From Neurospora tetraspora (lineage: Eukaryota > Ascomycota > Sordariomycetes > Sordariales > Sordariaceae), in assembly GCF_033439725.1 (NCBI RefSeq), contig NW_026944385.1, forward strand, positions 3,443,001 to 3,507,000: a stretch of DNA of 64,000 bases. The letters are read 5' to 3'. Below are positions 47,762 through 58,821 of this stretch, piece after piece. Under the pieces are notes generated by a model. It saw only the letters and a list, made by a program, of their open reading frames with translations. It was not told where the DNA came from and ran no database searches. The translations under genes and the position numbers were made by a program. The first letter of the stretch is position 1; the number at the start of each line of letters is the position of its first letter.

Positions 47762-48811
47762 ATGTCCAAGCTCTCTCCCTCTCTCAAGGGCCTCATCAAC
47801 GCGCCCTTTGCGCGCCCCGGCCAGACCCCGGCGCCGCGCAACATTGAGGCCGTCTACACCAAGATCGCAGACGAGGCTCGCGAGAGGAAATACGGCGAGA
47901 AGCCATGGCTTGCGCTTTCCGTATGTTTTTTTTTGTCCTTCCCTATCTATCTCTTACCCGGCATGAATATGATATACTAAGTAAGATCCAAAAAACAGGC
48001 CGCAGCAACATTCACCCTCAACTCCCCCTCCTCCTTGGAACCCCTCCTCACACTTGCCTCCTCCCGTTGGGGGTCTTCCTCCTCCCCAAACCAGTCCCAA
48101 ACAGCCCTCCTCGAATCTGCCGAATTCATCCGCGAAATCGGTCTCAAATGCATCTCCTTCAACGGCATCCCACGCACCATCAACTCCCTCAACGCCTTCC
48201 GCTCCCACCTCTCCTCCGCCCACCCCCAGCTTTCCCCCCTTTTATCCACCACCCCCTCCCGCCAAACCACGCCGCAAAACATCGCCTCGGTCCACGCCCG
48301 CGGCCGCGTCCTCTGGGAATCCGTCTACACGCCTTTGGATCAAAAACTGGAGGCCAAGCTGGCCGAGGCGCATCCGGATTTGCCGGTGCATATCCTCGGA
48401 AGCCATTACGGGCCGCTGTTGAGTGATCCCCCTTTTGACTGCGCTGAGGGGAGAAAGGGGTTGGGGGGAAGCGTGGGGAGGAGTCTAACGAGTGTCGTGG
48501 CGATTGCGTGTTTGAGGGCGCAGACGGGCGTGGGGCCGCAGGTTTTGTCGCATGTGTTTGGACTGAGGAAGGCGGTGGAGCAGGGGGAGCATGTTAAGGA
48601 GTTTCCTACTGCTTCTTCTGGTGCCGCTGCTTCTGGTAAGGGGGAGAAGGGGGAAAAAAGTGAGGAGGCGGAGGGGATCGAGAGACTGGCGAGTGATGAG
48701 GGGTGCGAGTGGATTTTGAAGAGCGTGGATGCGATTAGTGAGGCGATGGCGCAGGATGGCGTCGGGGGAGGGTTTGCGACGCCGATGAGGAGGAGGGAGA
48801 GTAAGCTGTGA
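47762..48811 (+). CDS. AhpD-like / carboxymuconolactone decarboxylase-fold protein
   Basis: Exons 47762-47920 and 47999-48811 give 323 aa. The first exon ([20 protein letters not shown]) could be a mitochondrial or peripheral targeting region, which is uncertain. The second exon contains [29 protein letters not shown], matching the helix of the alkylhydroperoxidase D / carboxymuconolactone decarboxylase superfamily in its fungal divergent form. [19 protein letters not shown] and [16 protein letters not shown] follow, typical of that fungal group. The active-site CxxC of true AhpD is absent (only KCISF), so peroxidase chemistry is doubtful. A Gly/Lys/Glu-rich low-complexity insert lies near residues 256-280. 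Substrate unknown. The second SINE-like element follows 112 bp downstream. Confidence 0.68.
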
Positions 48812-48923
48812 GATACCAAGTCGATGTTGTTTCGACCAAAAAAGAATGGTCTTGAACTTCCGTCCGGTATATCAGTTACTTCTCGAGACATACCTTCCAA
48901 CACCAACCAAACGCAGCACTGGC

Positions 48924-49067
48924 GGCTCAATGGCCGAGTGGTGTAACGGAAGCACACTGCAAACTTCAGGCGCCAACCCTTGGCCGGGTGGCAGTGACAA
49001 CCTGAAGTGCAAGGTCCCAGGTTCAATTCCGGGTAGAGTCATCCTCGGTGCTGCGTACCTTTTTTTG
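48924..49067 (+). mobile_element. tRNA-derived SINE-like element, copy 2
   Basis: Perfect A box (TGGCCGAGTGG at 48931-48941) and perfect B box (GGTTCAATTCC at 49020-49030), with a T7 terminator at 49060-49066. The 5' and 3' ends can form most of an acceptor stem (GGCTCAA with TAGAGTC, one mismatch). The middle resembles a tRNA-Cys (GCA) anticodon loop followed by an insert closed by CTTCAGG/CCTGAAG. Homology with copy 1 includes 13 identical bases (CGGTGCTGCGTAC) beyond the tRNA part, and similarity continues past the T tract to about 49110. That shared tail argues for a dispersed Pol III element rather than two tRNA genes. Confidence 0.7.
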
Positions 49068-49400
49068 CTTTGGAGGGTGCCTTCATGATCATGTTGGCAT
49101 AGGATGATGTTGATCGCGGTTACATCCCTGAAATCTTCCTGTACATCCATCTTATTCGGCTTGATTGGTCCTCTCTTGTTTTTAAATTCCGAATTTCGCA
49201 GTAGGTAACCACTCACGGAATTGAGGATAATGCGACATCACAAAAACTCACTCAGGGACCTTGAAGGTTATTTAACAAATGGTCACTTCAACCGATCAAG
49301 CTCCTACTCAGTACCAGCCGCTGATCAAATGATTTATTCAATATTCGCTCGGGATGTTCCTTCCCTCCTGCACATCGCCAGGTACCTTATGAACACCTAC

Positions 49401-49435
49401 CCTCCTCCTCCTCCTCCTCCTCCTCCTCCTCCTCC
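49401..49435. repeat. (CCT)n microsatellite
   Basis: About eleven uninterrupted CCT units, 85 bp 3' of the transcription factor stop codon. Confidence 0.9.
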
Positions 49436-49517
49436 CTCTGTCTCACCTCACATACCTCCCGTCCAGTTCAGTCATTCAATCAACCATTACTCACCCAGTC
49501 ACCTAACCCAACCTAAT

Positions 49518-52325
49518 TCACACCCCAAACTCAGGCAGATTCGCCGAATTCAACCAATCCGGCAAAACCGCAGCATCATCCCACAGCAACGACAGGCCTG
49601 AGCCACCAACATGGTGTTGGTGGTGGTGGTACATGCTGTTGTTGTTCGAGTTCGAGTTGGAAGCCGCCGTAGCCGGATCAACATGAAACTCGTTATTCAG
49701 TGCCTCCCGGATTTGGTCGTCGGACATGGACGAGAATTGCAGCAGGATTGGTTCGGTTGCTGCCCATAGGGAGGAGGAGGGGGTTGATGATGATGGCTCG
49801 AAAACCGACGACGTACCGGCGGCTGTTGCTGTTGTGGTTAGAGTAGTATCCGTCGGGATGCCGCCGTAACCACTACCAATGCCACTACTTCCTTGCTGGC
49901 TCTGGCTGCTGCGCTGATATGATGCCATTGCTGATGACGACGCGGACGGACCATGTCGGGAGAAGGCCACGGGCGGGCCTCGGTCAGATGACATTGCTGT
50001 CCCGTTCCTCGGCCGCACTGTTGAAGCCATGTTCTCATACGACGTCGCCGCCGCCGCCGCCGCTTTCTTCACGATGTACTTCAAGTACTTCCCATACAGC
50101 GTCGACATGCCATTACGATGGTCCGTAGCGGTGCCGATCCGTCCCAGCACGCCCGCCGTCTCCTCGATCAGCGTCCGGACGCTGGGCGCCAGACTGGAGG
50201 TCCCGCCGGAGAGCTGGCCGCTGAGGCGGAGGGCGAAGCAGGCGGCGAAGGAGATCATGATGGCGGTGTTGTTGGGCATGCTCGAGAGCTGCTCTTCGCC
50301 TTGGATGGCGGAGCGCATGACGTTCAGGGCGGAGGAGAGACCGGCGGCGTGGAAGAAGTGGCGGACTTCGGTGGGCGCGGTGGGGTGGTTGATTACGCTA
50401 CTGTAGATGGAGAGGCGGGTGTGGGTGACGAGGATTTGGACGTAGGGTGGGAGACGATGTTCTTTCACTAGTGTTAGTAGGATGTGAAATGGAGGTGAGC
50501 TGGAAATGCACTTACGAGGTCCGGTGCCGATGGGTATGGTCCATTTGGCATGCCATTGCTCAAAGAACTTGTCGACCGACATTTGTATTCTGGAGCGCTT
50601 GTTAGAAAGGCATCTTACAGTCAGAAAGGAAGAAGAGGGAAGACGAACGATTGGGCAATGAGGCCACCGTCTGCCAGTGTTTCACGAGATCCGTCACAAA
50701 CTGCCCGAATGGAGTTGAACAAATCGTCCTGATCATGTCAGCGCTTGAATTACAGGAACCAGCATGGGAACTCACCAAGTCTCTCCGCAAGACAGCCATG
50801 GACACCAAGTGCCCGTCCATGGTGTCCGCAATATCTGACATGTGCCATTCATCGCAGCGTCGAAGAAGGGGCGTGAGAGGCACGGTATAGCTTCTGCCTC
50901 GCGCTAAGCACATTCCTCGCTCTAGGACAAACAACGCAATCCAACATCTCTCCCTTCGCCGCAGCAGCCGTCTCCCTAGTTCTGATTCGGAATCAACGTC
51001 ACCAAAACCATCGAGAGATAATGCAACTTTGGGGTCAATGCAGTCTGCCCGTGCGATACCCCCGTTGTAGCTACCGTCTCGTATGGCATCCATAGCAACC
51101 ACGATCTTGTGTAGGGATAGGTCCAGTGCCATGGTGGTGGCCATGGAAACATACCAGCACGTCTCGTCGTCGGTGCTATGTTTGCCAGGAAACATCCAGG
51201 GGACGTTGACCATAAAAGCAAGGACAATTTCGACGGACCGGTATCGGTCAACCATGATCCTGTTGACCAAGGTTTTACAGTGATTGGACAACCTCCGCGA
51301 CAGGGCACCCTGTGTTGGCATAAAGAGGGCGGCGGCGGCACATATGGAAGTGAAGAGAAAGGCCGAACGCGAGCGCGTAAAGGAGGCCGTGTACAATATT
51401 GGATCCAGACCCCATCTGGTGTGGGCAAGACTCTTATGAAAGAAGTCAAAGAGGGACTCTGCCTCCTCCGACGTAAGTAAGCCAAGGTCGATGGGATCCA
51501 GATCAGGGCTGCAGTCAAGGGAGAACTGAGTGAACTTGAAGAACTTTTCGACTTCGGACAGCTTTTCGGATTGCTTATTCTGGCGTGGGCGTTGGTGGCT
51601 GTGGATAATCTCGGCAGTGGAAAGCTCACCAACAGGCTTCGGAGAAACATGCATGTCAGAAGCTCGGGCGAGAAGCTGAAGGGGATTTTCCGCATCATCG
51701 ACGGCAAGGCTCTCGTCTGCCACATGGCTCTGAGATGGCGTAGAGTCTTGCGGAATGCTCATGTCGTCATGATCTGAGAGGGAGCTATCGCCGGAATCAT
51801 CGGATACATCCGCCATGAGAACGTCACTGGGCCTTCGTGATGTGGCTGAGGACGTCCTTGTATGACCAGTTCTGGGTTGTTTAGGGTCACCATCGGCGAG
51901 AGGTGTAAGTGAGCCGGCGCCTAAGATTACCTTCAGTTCGGAGACGAATTTGGTGGCCTCAATACCGTGCAGACTGGCTCCTGATCGTTTAACAGCCTGC
52001 TCGACCTGATGCAGTGCCTTTTCCAGCCCAGTGCGCTTACTGAGGAGGTGGTCAGTAACAGGGCTCCGTCATGAGGAGCCAGCAGAACTTGCTTTTTAAC
52101 ACCCTTCCTCCTGCCCACGTGGAACTCGGGGCGTATGCATTGTACCCCTAACTGAAGACAGCGTTGGCATCGGTCATCATCGTTATGTTGGCCTTTCCCC
52201 TTTTCGCACCGGATCTTGGATCGACGACAGACCAGACATGCGGCAGCTCTTCGACTGCTGCTGTCTTTTCGGGATTCTCGAGTGCCCTCGGACGGAGCAG
52301 CAACTGTGACATGGGGCATATCCAT
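49518..52325 (-). CDS. Zn2Cys6 transcription factor
   Basis: Fungal binuclear-cluster DNA-binding regulator. Exons 52325-52093, 52039-50776, 50728-50649, 50589-50517 and 50468-49518 give 866 aa. The zinc cluster is near residues 28-62: C-x2-C in CLVCRRSKIRC, then CQRCLQLGVQC, with the usual basic residues. A linker and coiled-coil segment follow (KNKRTGLEKALHQVEQAVKR). The middle homology region spans roughly residues 200-560, including FFHKSLAHTRWGLDP, LVNRIMVDRYRSVEIVLAF and ERCWIALFVLERG. The tail is low complexity: polyAla, Ser/Thr, Asn and a His-rich MYHHHQHH, ending DDAAVLPDWLNS, a possible acidic activation segment. Intron 1 is GC-AG (GCAAGT donor); intron 3 uses GTTCGT. The ATG is the first in frame. 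Target genes unknown; it is divergent to MSH6. Confidence 0.9.
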
Positions 52326-53831
52326 GGAGATGCCAATAATGGGAATGATATGTAGTGAATATGTTGATGAGTCCAAATGCTGGTTATTTGTGCAAAACGA
52401 GCACCACTTCTCACATTCAACACGACTTGTGAATCGTGGTATGTGATTCGCACCCTTCTCCTTCCCGGACTGAGAGCATTGGCGGGGTCATTGATACCGC
52501 GGGCTGCCCATCAACCCCACAGTAGTAAAAGACCCCAAAACGGTGGCGGCAGCTGTTTGGCAGGCGTTGACAGGTGAAACCCAGCAGGTATTCTGCGGTG
52601 CTGGAGAGTGAGAGGTCGACGTCGTTGAGAGGAGCACCCTTTCCGTGATCTTGGAATGGTAAGATGAAAGATGATGAAAGTAAACATGGCATGGATGCGA
52701 GGAAAGCTTTCGCCTCAACAACACTGCTCTTCTTTAGCTATTAGAGTAGTCTCATTCGGACTCTCGGAACGACGAATTCGGACCAACCAAGTGTTTCTCT
52801 GTGGAACGGTAACAACCCAGCCGTTAATAGATTGGCGACGACGGAGGTAGTATACCCCATTTCGAAGTCAAAACCCATTTACCCGTCAGCTGTATGAGCC
52901 GATTGGCCCTTCGGAGCTGGAGAGCATTTTGGATATATTTGACCATCATACTCCTGAACCATGACTTGGCCTTGTTTTCTGGTCTGAAGAAGAAGTAGAG
53001 GGTGTGATACCCAAGCTCAACCAGACTCGCTGCGCCCAGTTTCCATCCGCCCGTGCCGTGGACCTTCCTTGGACCTTCCGTGGACCACAGAGAAACCCGT
53101 TACCGCTTGACGACCATCGATGGTTGTCGGGTTGGAGGCTCCGTGTTGCGGCAACACTTGTTGCTAACGCCCGGATCCAGACAACCAGGAGATCATCCCC
53201 CATATGAGACTGATGACAGAATGAGAGTGAGTGGAAGTACCCCATGGATGAATGATGTCGCGCGATCGCGCAACCAGCCCAAACCAAACGAGCTTCGACC
53301 GTTGTTTGCTTTTTCTTCTTCTTTTTTCTTTTCCTTGTCCTTCTCGTCGCATGAGCTGATGAGCATGGTCCAGGTCCAGGTTTGGTACTGTCTGGCGCGT
53401 TTGGCCTGACGAAGGCGCAGTCGGCGAGGTAGCTGAATGAAATCTCTGGTCTGGGAAGAGGAGAAGATGGGAAGGCATGATCATGATGTTATGAGAGGAA
53501 GAGAAGCTGCTCTCTCAATGTCAACAGGGGAACGAACGGGAGTCCCACATCGCTCCATGGCTCCACAATAAAGTGCGATGCTTTAGCGGGGCAGTGGGTC
53601 GTCTTCAGTGATCGGACAGGGTGATTGAGACACGGACGCGCTTTCCCCAGTACCTCTTTACGCGTCTTTCTCTTTGGGCAAGTGGTTTATCAAAAGCACC
53701 TTCCAATCCAGTCTGTTCAATTCTGTGAAAACTCTGACTGTATTTGCTCCTTCTATCTCCAACTCGTCTTCTTCCCTGCCAGTCAATCACACGAACCAGC
53801 AAAAGTGGAAGTCGACCACTGTTGGCGCAAA
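52326..53831. other. divergent promoter region (TF / MSH6)
   Basis: About 1.5 kb between the Zn2Cys6 gene and MSH6. No supported gene. ACGCG-containing sites lie close to MSH6. Confidence 0.5.
53635..53665 (+). promoter_or_regulatory. Candidate MCB-type (ACGCG) sites upstream of MSH6
   Basis: GACGCG at 53635-53640 and the full palindrome ACGCGT at 53660-53665 lie 167-197 bp before the MSH6 ATG. ACGCGT is the MluI cell-cycle box bound by MBF in yeasts, where replication and repair genes including MSH6 are G1/S regulated. Function here is inferred. Confidence 0.45.
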
Positions 53832-56800
53832 ATGGGCGACAAAACTTCAACTCCGGCGCGCACTCCGGCGAGGACCCCATCCACCGTTAAGAGATCTGGA
53901 TTGGCCTCGACTGGAAGGCAATCGAGTATCCTCGGCTTCTTCTCCAAAGCTTCATCCTCTGCAACACCCACGAATTCGAGCGCAAATACCAATGCCAATA
54001 CCACTATCACTGCTTCCAGCCCTGCTTCTGATGCAACAGCAACGCCTCGCCCTGTCCAAAAGGAAAAGTCGCCAGAATGCCTGAAGGAAACCACAAAATC
54101 CAACTCGATTCTTCCGCCCAGACGGAGGAGGAGACTTGACGAGACTCCAGTCCCTAGTAGTGACGCCGTTCTACCTCCAAGCTCCCACGAAAACCCAGGC
54201 ACTGCCTATTCCAAAGATGGCGACACCAGGACCATCATGATGCCCAGCAGTCCCATCAGGCGCAAGGCGAGTCATCAGTTACTCATTCATACCCTTCTAG
54301 GCTAACCCATTATCACTTCAGGCGAAGGCGGTAATCAACTATGCAGAGTCGTCAGACGACGACGGCGACGATGTTTTTCTCTCGTTTTCAGGGAGACCGA
54401 AAAGCTCTCGTCCATCACGCGCTCGATCACGCCCCAAAGTCCTAGACGAAGACGATGAAGACGATGCTTTCGAGATGGACGAAAACGTAGTCAATGAGGA
54501 CGAAGATGACGACATGGCCGACTTTGTAGTCGACGACGACGAGTCAGATGAAGGCACAAAGTCCAAAAAGAGAAAACGACCGGCAGCACGCCCGAGCGCC
54601 CCACGCAAAAAGTCCGCCATGTCTTCCCCTCCTGGTCCTCGGACGTCAACAAGAGAAGAGGAGGATGACCAGGATGAGGAGATGATGGATGATGTTCCCA
54701 GAACCTCAACCGCCCTGAAATGGAAGTATGATCCGGACAACATCCAACCAGCCGAACCTCGATCTGCCACTCCTCGTTCCGCACAAACACCGTCGACCGC
54801 CAAGCAAAAGCCAAAAGCACATACGAGAGAGCCGGAAGAGAGATACCCGTGGCTGGCCGATATCCAAGATGCCAACAAGAATCGACCAGGACATCCGGAT
54901 TACGATCCTGGCTCCGTCTATGTGCCCCCATCTGCCTGGAGGCAGTTTTCGCCGTTTGAGACGCAGTATTGGGAGATCAAGAAGAACCTATGGGACACGG
55001 TGGTCTTCTTCAAAAAGGGCAAGTTCTATGAACTCTATGAGAACGATGCCACCATTGGACATCAGCTCTTTGACCTCAAGCTCACTGACCGTGTCAACAT
55101 GCGCATGGTTGGCGTACCCGAAAGCTCACTAGACATGTGGGTCAACCAGTTTGTGGCCAAGGGGTACAAGGTTGCCCGGGTCGACCAAATGGAGTCTGCG
55201 TTGGGTAAAGAGATGCGAGAACGTGACACCAAGGCCAAGAAGGCGGACAAGATCATCCGCCGCGAGCTCACATGCATCCTTACAGGTGGCACCCTGGTGG
55301 ACGGTAGCATGCTTCAAGACGATAATGCCGTCTATTGCGCAGCCATCAAAGAGTCCGTCGTGGATGATAAGCCTGCATTTGGCATCGCCTTTGTAGACGC
55401 TGCTACTGGACAGTTCTTCATCTCAGAGTTTGAGGACGATGTCGACCTTACCAAGTTTGAGACTTTTGTAGCCCAGACCTCCCCTCGAGAGATGATCTTG
55501 GAGAAATCGCACCTGTCCACCAAGGCTCTACGGATTCTCAAGAACAACACGGCTCCTACCACCATCTGGAACTATCTCAAACCCGGAACCGAGTTTTGGG
55601 AGGCTGACGTCGCAAGGCGCGAACTTGACTGTAGCGGTTACTTTGTCTCCGGCGAAGGTCAGGAGGAGGTCTGGCCCGAGAAGCTTAAAGAGGCTCGCGA
55701 CAAAGACCTCCTGATGTCCGCTCTCGGTGCCCTGACTCAGTATCTGCGCATGCTAAAGTTGGAGCGTAACCTGCTCTCCCAGGGCAACTTTGCCTGGTAC
55801 AACCCCATTCACCGGAACGGCACCCTTATTCTTGACGGCCAGTCTCTTATCAACTTGGAAATCTTTGCCAATACTGCCAATGGCGGCCCCGAAGGAACCT
55901 TGTTTCATCTGTTGAACCGGTGCATAACTCCCTTCGGAAAGCGACTCTTCAGGCAATGGGTCTGCCATCCTCTCTGCAACATACAGAAGCTCAACGAGAG
56001 ACTGGATGCGGTCGACATGCTCAACGACGAACGAAGCCTACGTGAGCAATTCTCTTCTCAGATGAGCAAGATGCCGGATCTGGAGCGCTTGATTTCCCGA
56101 ATTCATGCTGGCGCTTGCAGGCCCGAGGACTTTGTCAAGGTTCTGGAAGGGTTCGAACAGATTGATCGTACCATGGAACTCCTCGAGGCCTATGGTGGTG
56201 GTAATGGCCTGGTCGACCGTCTCATTGCTTCAATGCCGAACCTCAAGGAACCCCTAGGATACTGGAAGACCGCCTTCGACAGGAAGAGAGCCCGCGATGA
56301 CAAGATTCTTATCCCTGAACAAGGCATAGAAGAAGACTTTGACCGCAGCCAAGAAGAACTGGACCGGATTAAGGGAGAGCTGCAGGAGCTGCTTGAGAGG
56401 CAAAAGACTGCTCTTAGGTGCAAGACCGCAAAGTTCACCGACGTTGGCAAGGAAGTCTACCAGATTGAAGTTCCAAAGACCGTCAAGGTTCCCCCCAAGT
56501 GGCGCCAAATGTCCGCAACATCCGCGGTCAAGCGGTACTACTTCAAGGAGCTTGAGGACCTTGTTCGAGAGCTCCAGGAAGCCGAAGAAACACATTCTCA
56601 GATCGTCAAAGAAGTCGCCTCCAGATTCTTTAAGCGCTTCGACCTCGATTATGAGACATGGTTGCAGGCAATTCGCATCATTTCGCAACTGGATTGTCTC
56701 ATCAGTCTGGCTAAAGCATCATCTGCGCTTGGTCAGCCTTGCTGCCGCCCAGAGTTTGTGGATGATGAGCGGACCGTTGTCGAGTTCAACGAACTACGCC

Positions 56801-57693
56801 ATCCCTGCATGCTCAACACCGTTGACGACTTTATCCCGAATGACATCAAGCTGGGTGGTGATGAGGCGAACATTGACCTTCTCACCGGCGCAAACGCTGC
56901 CGGAAAGTCCACGATTCTTCGAATGGTAAGTGCTTGCCTCGACCGCGGAGGCATCCACCTCCTCTTATGGTGTATTCATCTGCTAACCGCCTACCGCGCG
57001 CAGTCCTGTATTGCCGTGATCATGGCCCAGATAGGTTGTTACGTCCCCGCGGTGTCCGCCCGCCTTACCCCCGTCGACCGTATTATGTCCCGTTTGGGCG
57101 CGAACGACAATATCTTTGCCGCGCAATCCACCTTCTTCGTCGAGCTGTCCGAGACCAAGAAGATCCTGTCAGAGGCCACACCCCGTTCGCTTGTTATTCT
57201 TGACGAGCTCGGGCGTGGTACATCATCATACGATGGCGTTGCAGTCGCCCAGGCAGTTCTGCACCATGTCGCATCACACATTGGCTGCGTCGGTTTCTTC
57301 GCCACGCACTATCACAGTCTTGCTACCGAGTTCGAGAATCATCCCGAGATCCGCGCCAGGAGAATGCAGATCGAGGTGGACGAGGAAAACACGAGAATAA
57401 CGTTCCTGTACAAGCTCGAAGACGGCGTTGCAGAAGGCTCCTTCGGTATGCATTGCGCAGCCATGTGCGGTATCCCCGACAAGGTGATCCGAAGATCCGA
57501 GGTTGCTGCAAAGGAGTGGGAGCACACGAGCCGGTTGAAGGAGAGTCTGGACAGAGCAAAGACTGGCTGCTATATTCCTCTCGGTGTGCTGAGCGACGTG
57601 GCCAGTCTGCTGAGGAGTGAAGGTGGTGGAAAGGAGCGAGAAGTGGGCGACAGGGGCGTGGATGTGCTTTTGAGGGCCATCGAGGCTCTTTGA
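53832..57693 (+). CDS. MSH6: MSH6, MutS homologue of the MutS-alpha mismatch repair dimer
   Basis: Partner of MSH2 that recognises base mismatches and small loops. Exons 53832-54266, 54322-56925 and 57004-57693 give 1242 aa. A PCNA-binding PIP box, QSSILGFF (residues 30-37), opens a ~300-residue disordered region with acidic stretches (DDEDDAFEMDENVV) and basic KKRKRP. MutS domain I follows with the mismatch-probing KFYELYE (Phe380, Glu382), then connector and lever domains. The ATPase has Walker A GANAAGKST (~1002-1009), LVILDELGRGTSS (Walker B ~1076-1088) and FFATHYHSL. The first intron is GC-AG (GCGAGT donor, 54267-54321), required by phase. The second (78 nt) follows Walker A and is in frame without stops. 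Length fits fungal MSH6. Confidence 0.97.
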
Positions 57694-58821
57694 TCGGCAA
57701 GGACAAGCCTAAGCCCGCTAGTGTGTTTCCGCTTGGTGATCTTTAGATTTGCTCGGTGTACGGCGTCTAGACGGGTGGGGACCACATAAAACATTGGCTC
57801 ACTTGTAGCCTTGGACAAGGCATTCATGAGTTTACGAATACGTATACATCGTTGACGCGTCTCTAGATATTGTCATGTGTCGAATGCCAAGGACGAGATT
57901 CATATTTTTGTTCGCCCTGTCCGTCGGGTTTTTCTCCACCAAGATTGTGCCAAGGAACCGAGCTGCTCAACCCCTGGAGGCTCAAAAAGGGGTAGATTGC
58001 GGGTTGTCCGCCTTGGCCTTGAACCCTAACCCTTCAGACTCGCATTGCTACCTTTCCTTCTAGGCCAACAACAAACCGAACAAATGAAGCCTGCAACAAG
58101 TTGTTGAGGTCGAGGAGCTCTTTGGAGTAAGGAACGGACTCTTCCATGCCGGATCAAATCTGGGCTACTGCAATCCACAAGGTGCTCAGCGATGACTCGC
58201 TTAGTGTCGCTCCAGCCGCATACCTTTCGCTCTACTACCTCTACAAAAGATTGCCTCCTTCCCCATGATTAGCCAAGTGGTTTGTTTCACAACATGAATA
58301 GTATACGACAAACACAAAGCCAGCGAAATGGGTTAGGTAAAAAAAGCAAGAACGTTGGGCTGAATCCTGATATCCGATATTCACGATGGAGTCAGGTGTC
58401 TCGCTTAACCGGATTGGCAATGATGAGCGGAAATTAGGATAGTCGTTCGGTTCGTGTGTTTGGCGGCAGTGGCGGCCTCTCCTTCCTCCTTCCCCGTCGT
58501 GCCCCCTCCCCCTTCTCATCAATCATAATCCACCCCGTGACGCGTTAGTACGAACCCCATGTGCAGATTTTGTTGAAGGGAACTCGGCTTTTCACTTTCC
58601 CCTTTTTCTCCACACCCCATGGCAAGTTAGGGAGGTTCCATATCTTCCATTTCATGTTCCATTATCTTTCCATGGTATAGGTGCCCACTATTCTTTTCTT
58701 TCCGCCTGTTCGTCTCTTCGTTCGATACACTTGTTTCATCAGCATCGTGTTGAAGGGGGACAAGACTTGATCTGCCATAGACGGAGAGACGGGAAGAAGA
58801 GATACCGTTGGACTCGAAACA
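57694..58821. other. intergenic region
   Basis: About 1.1 kb between MSH6 and the DUF3176 gene. No supported gene or repeat. Confidence 0.5.

Larger units (their letters stand above)
48812..49517. other. intergenic region with SINE-like element and CCT repeat
   Basis: About 0.7 kb between convergent genes. It holds the second copy of the tRNA-derived element and a CCT trinucleotide run at 49401-49435. Confidence 0.6.
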
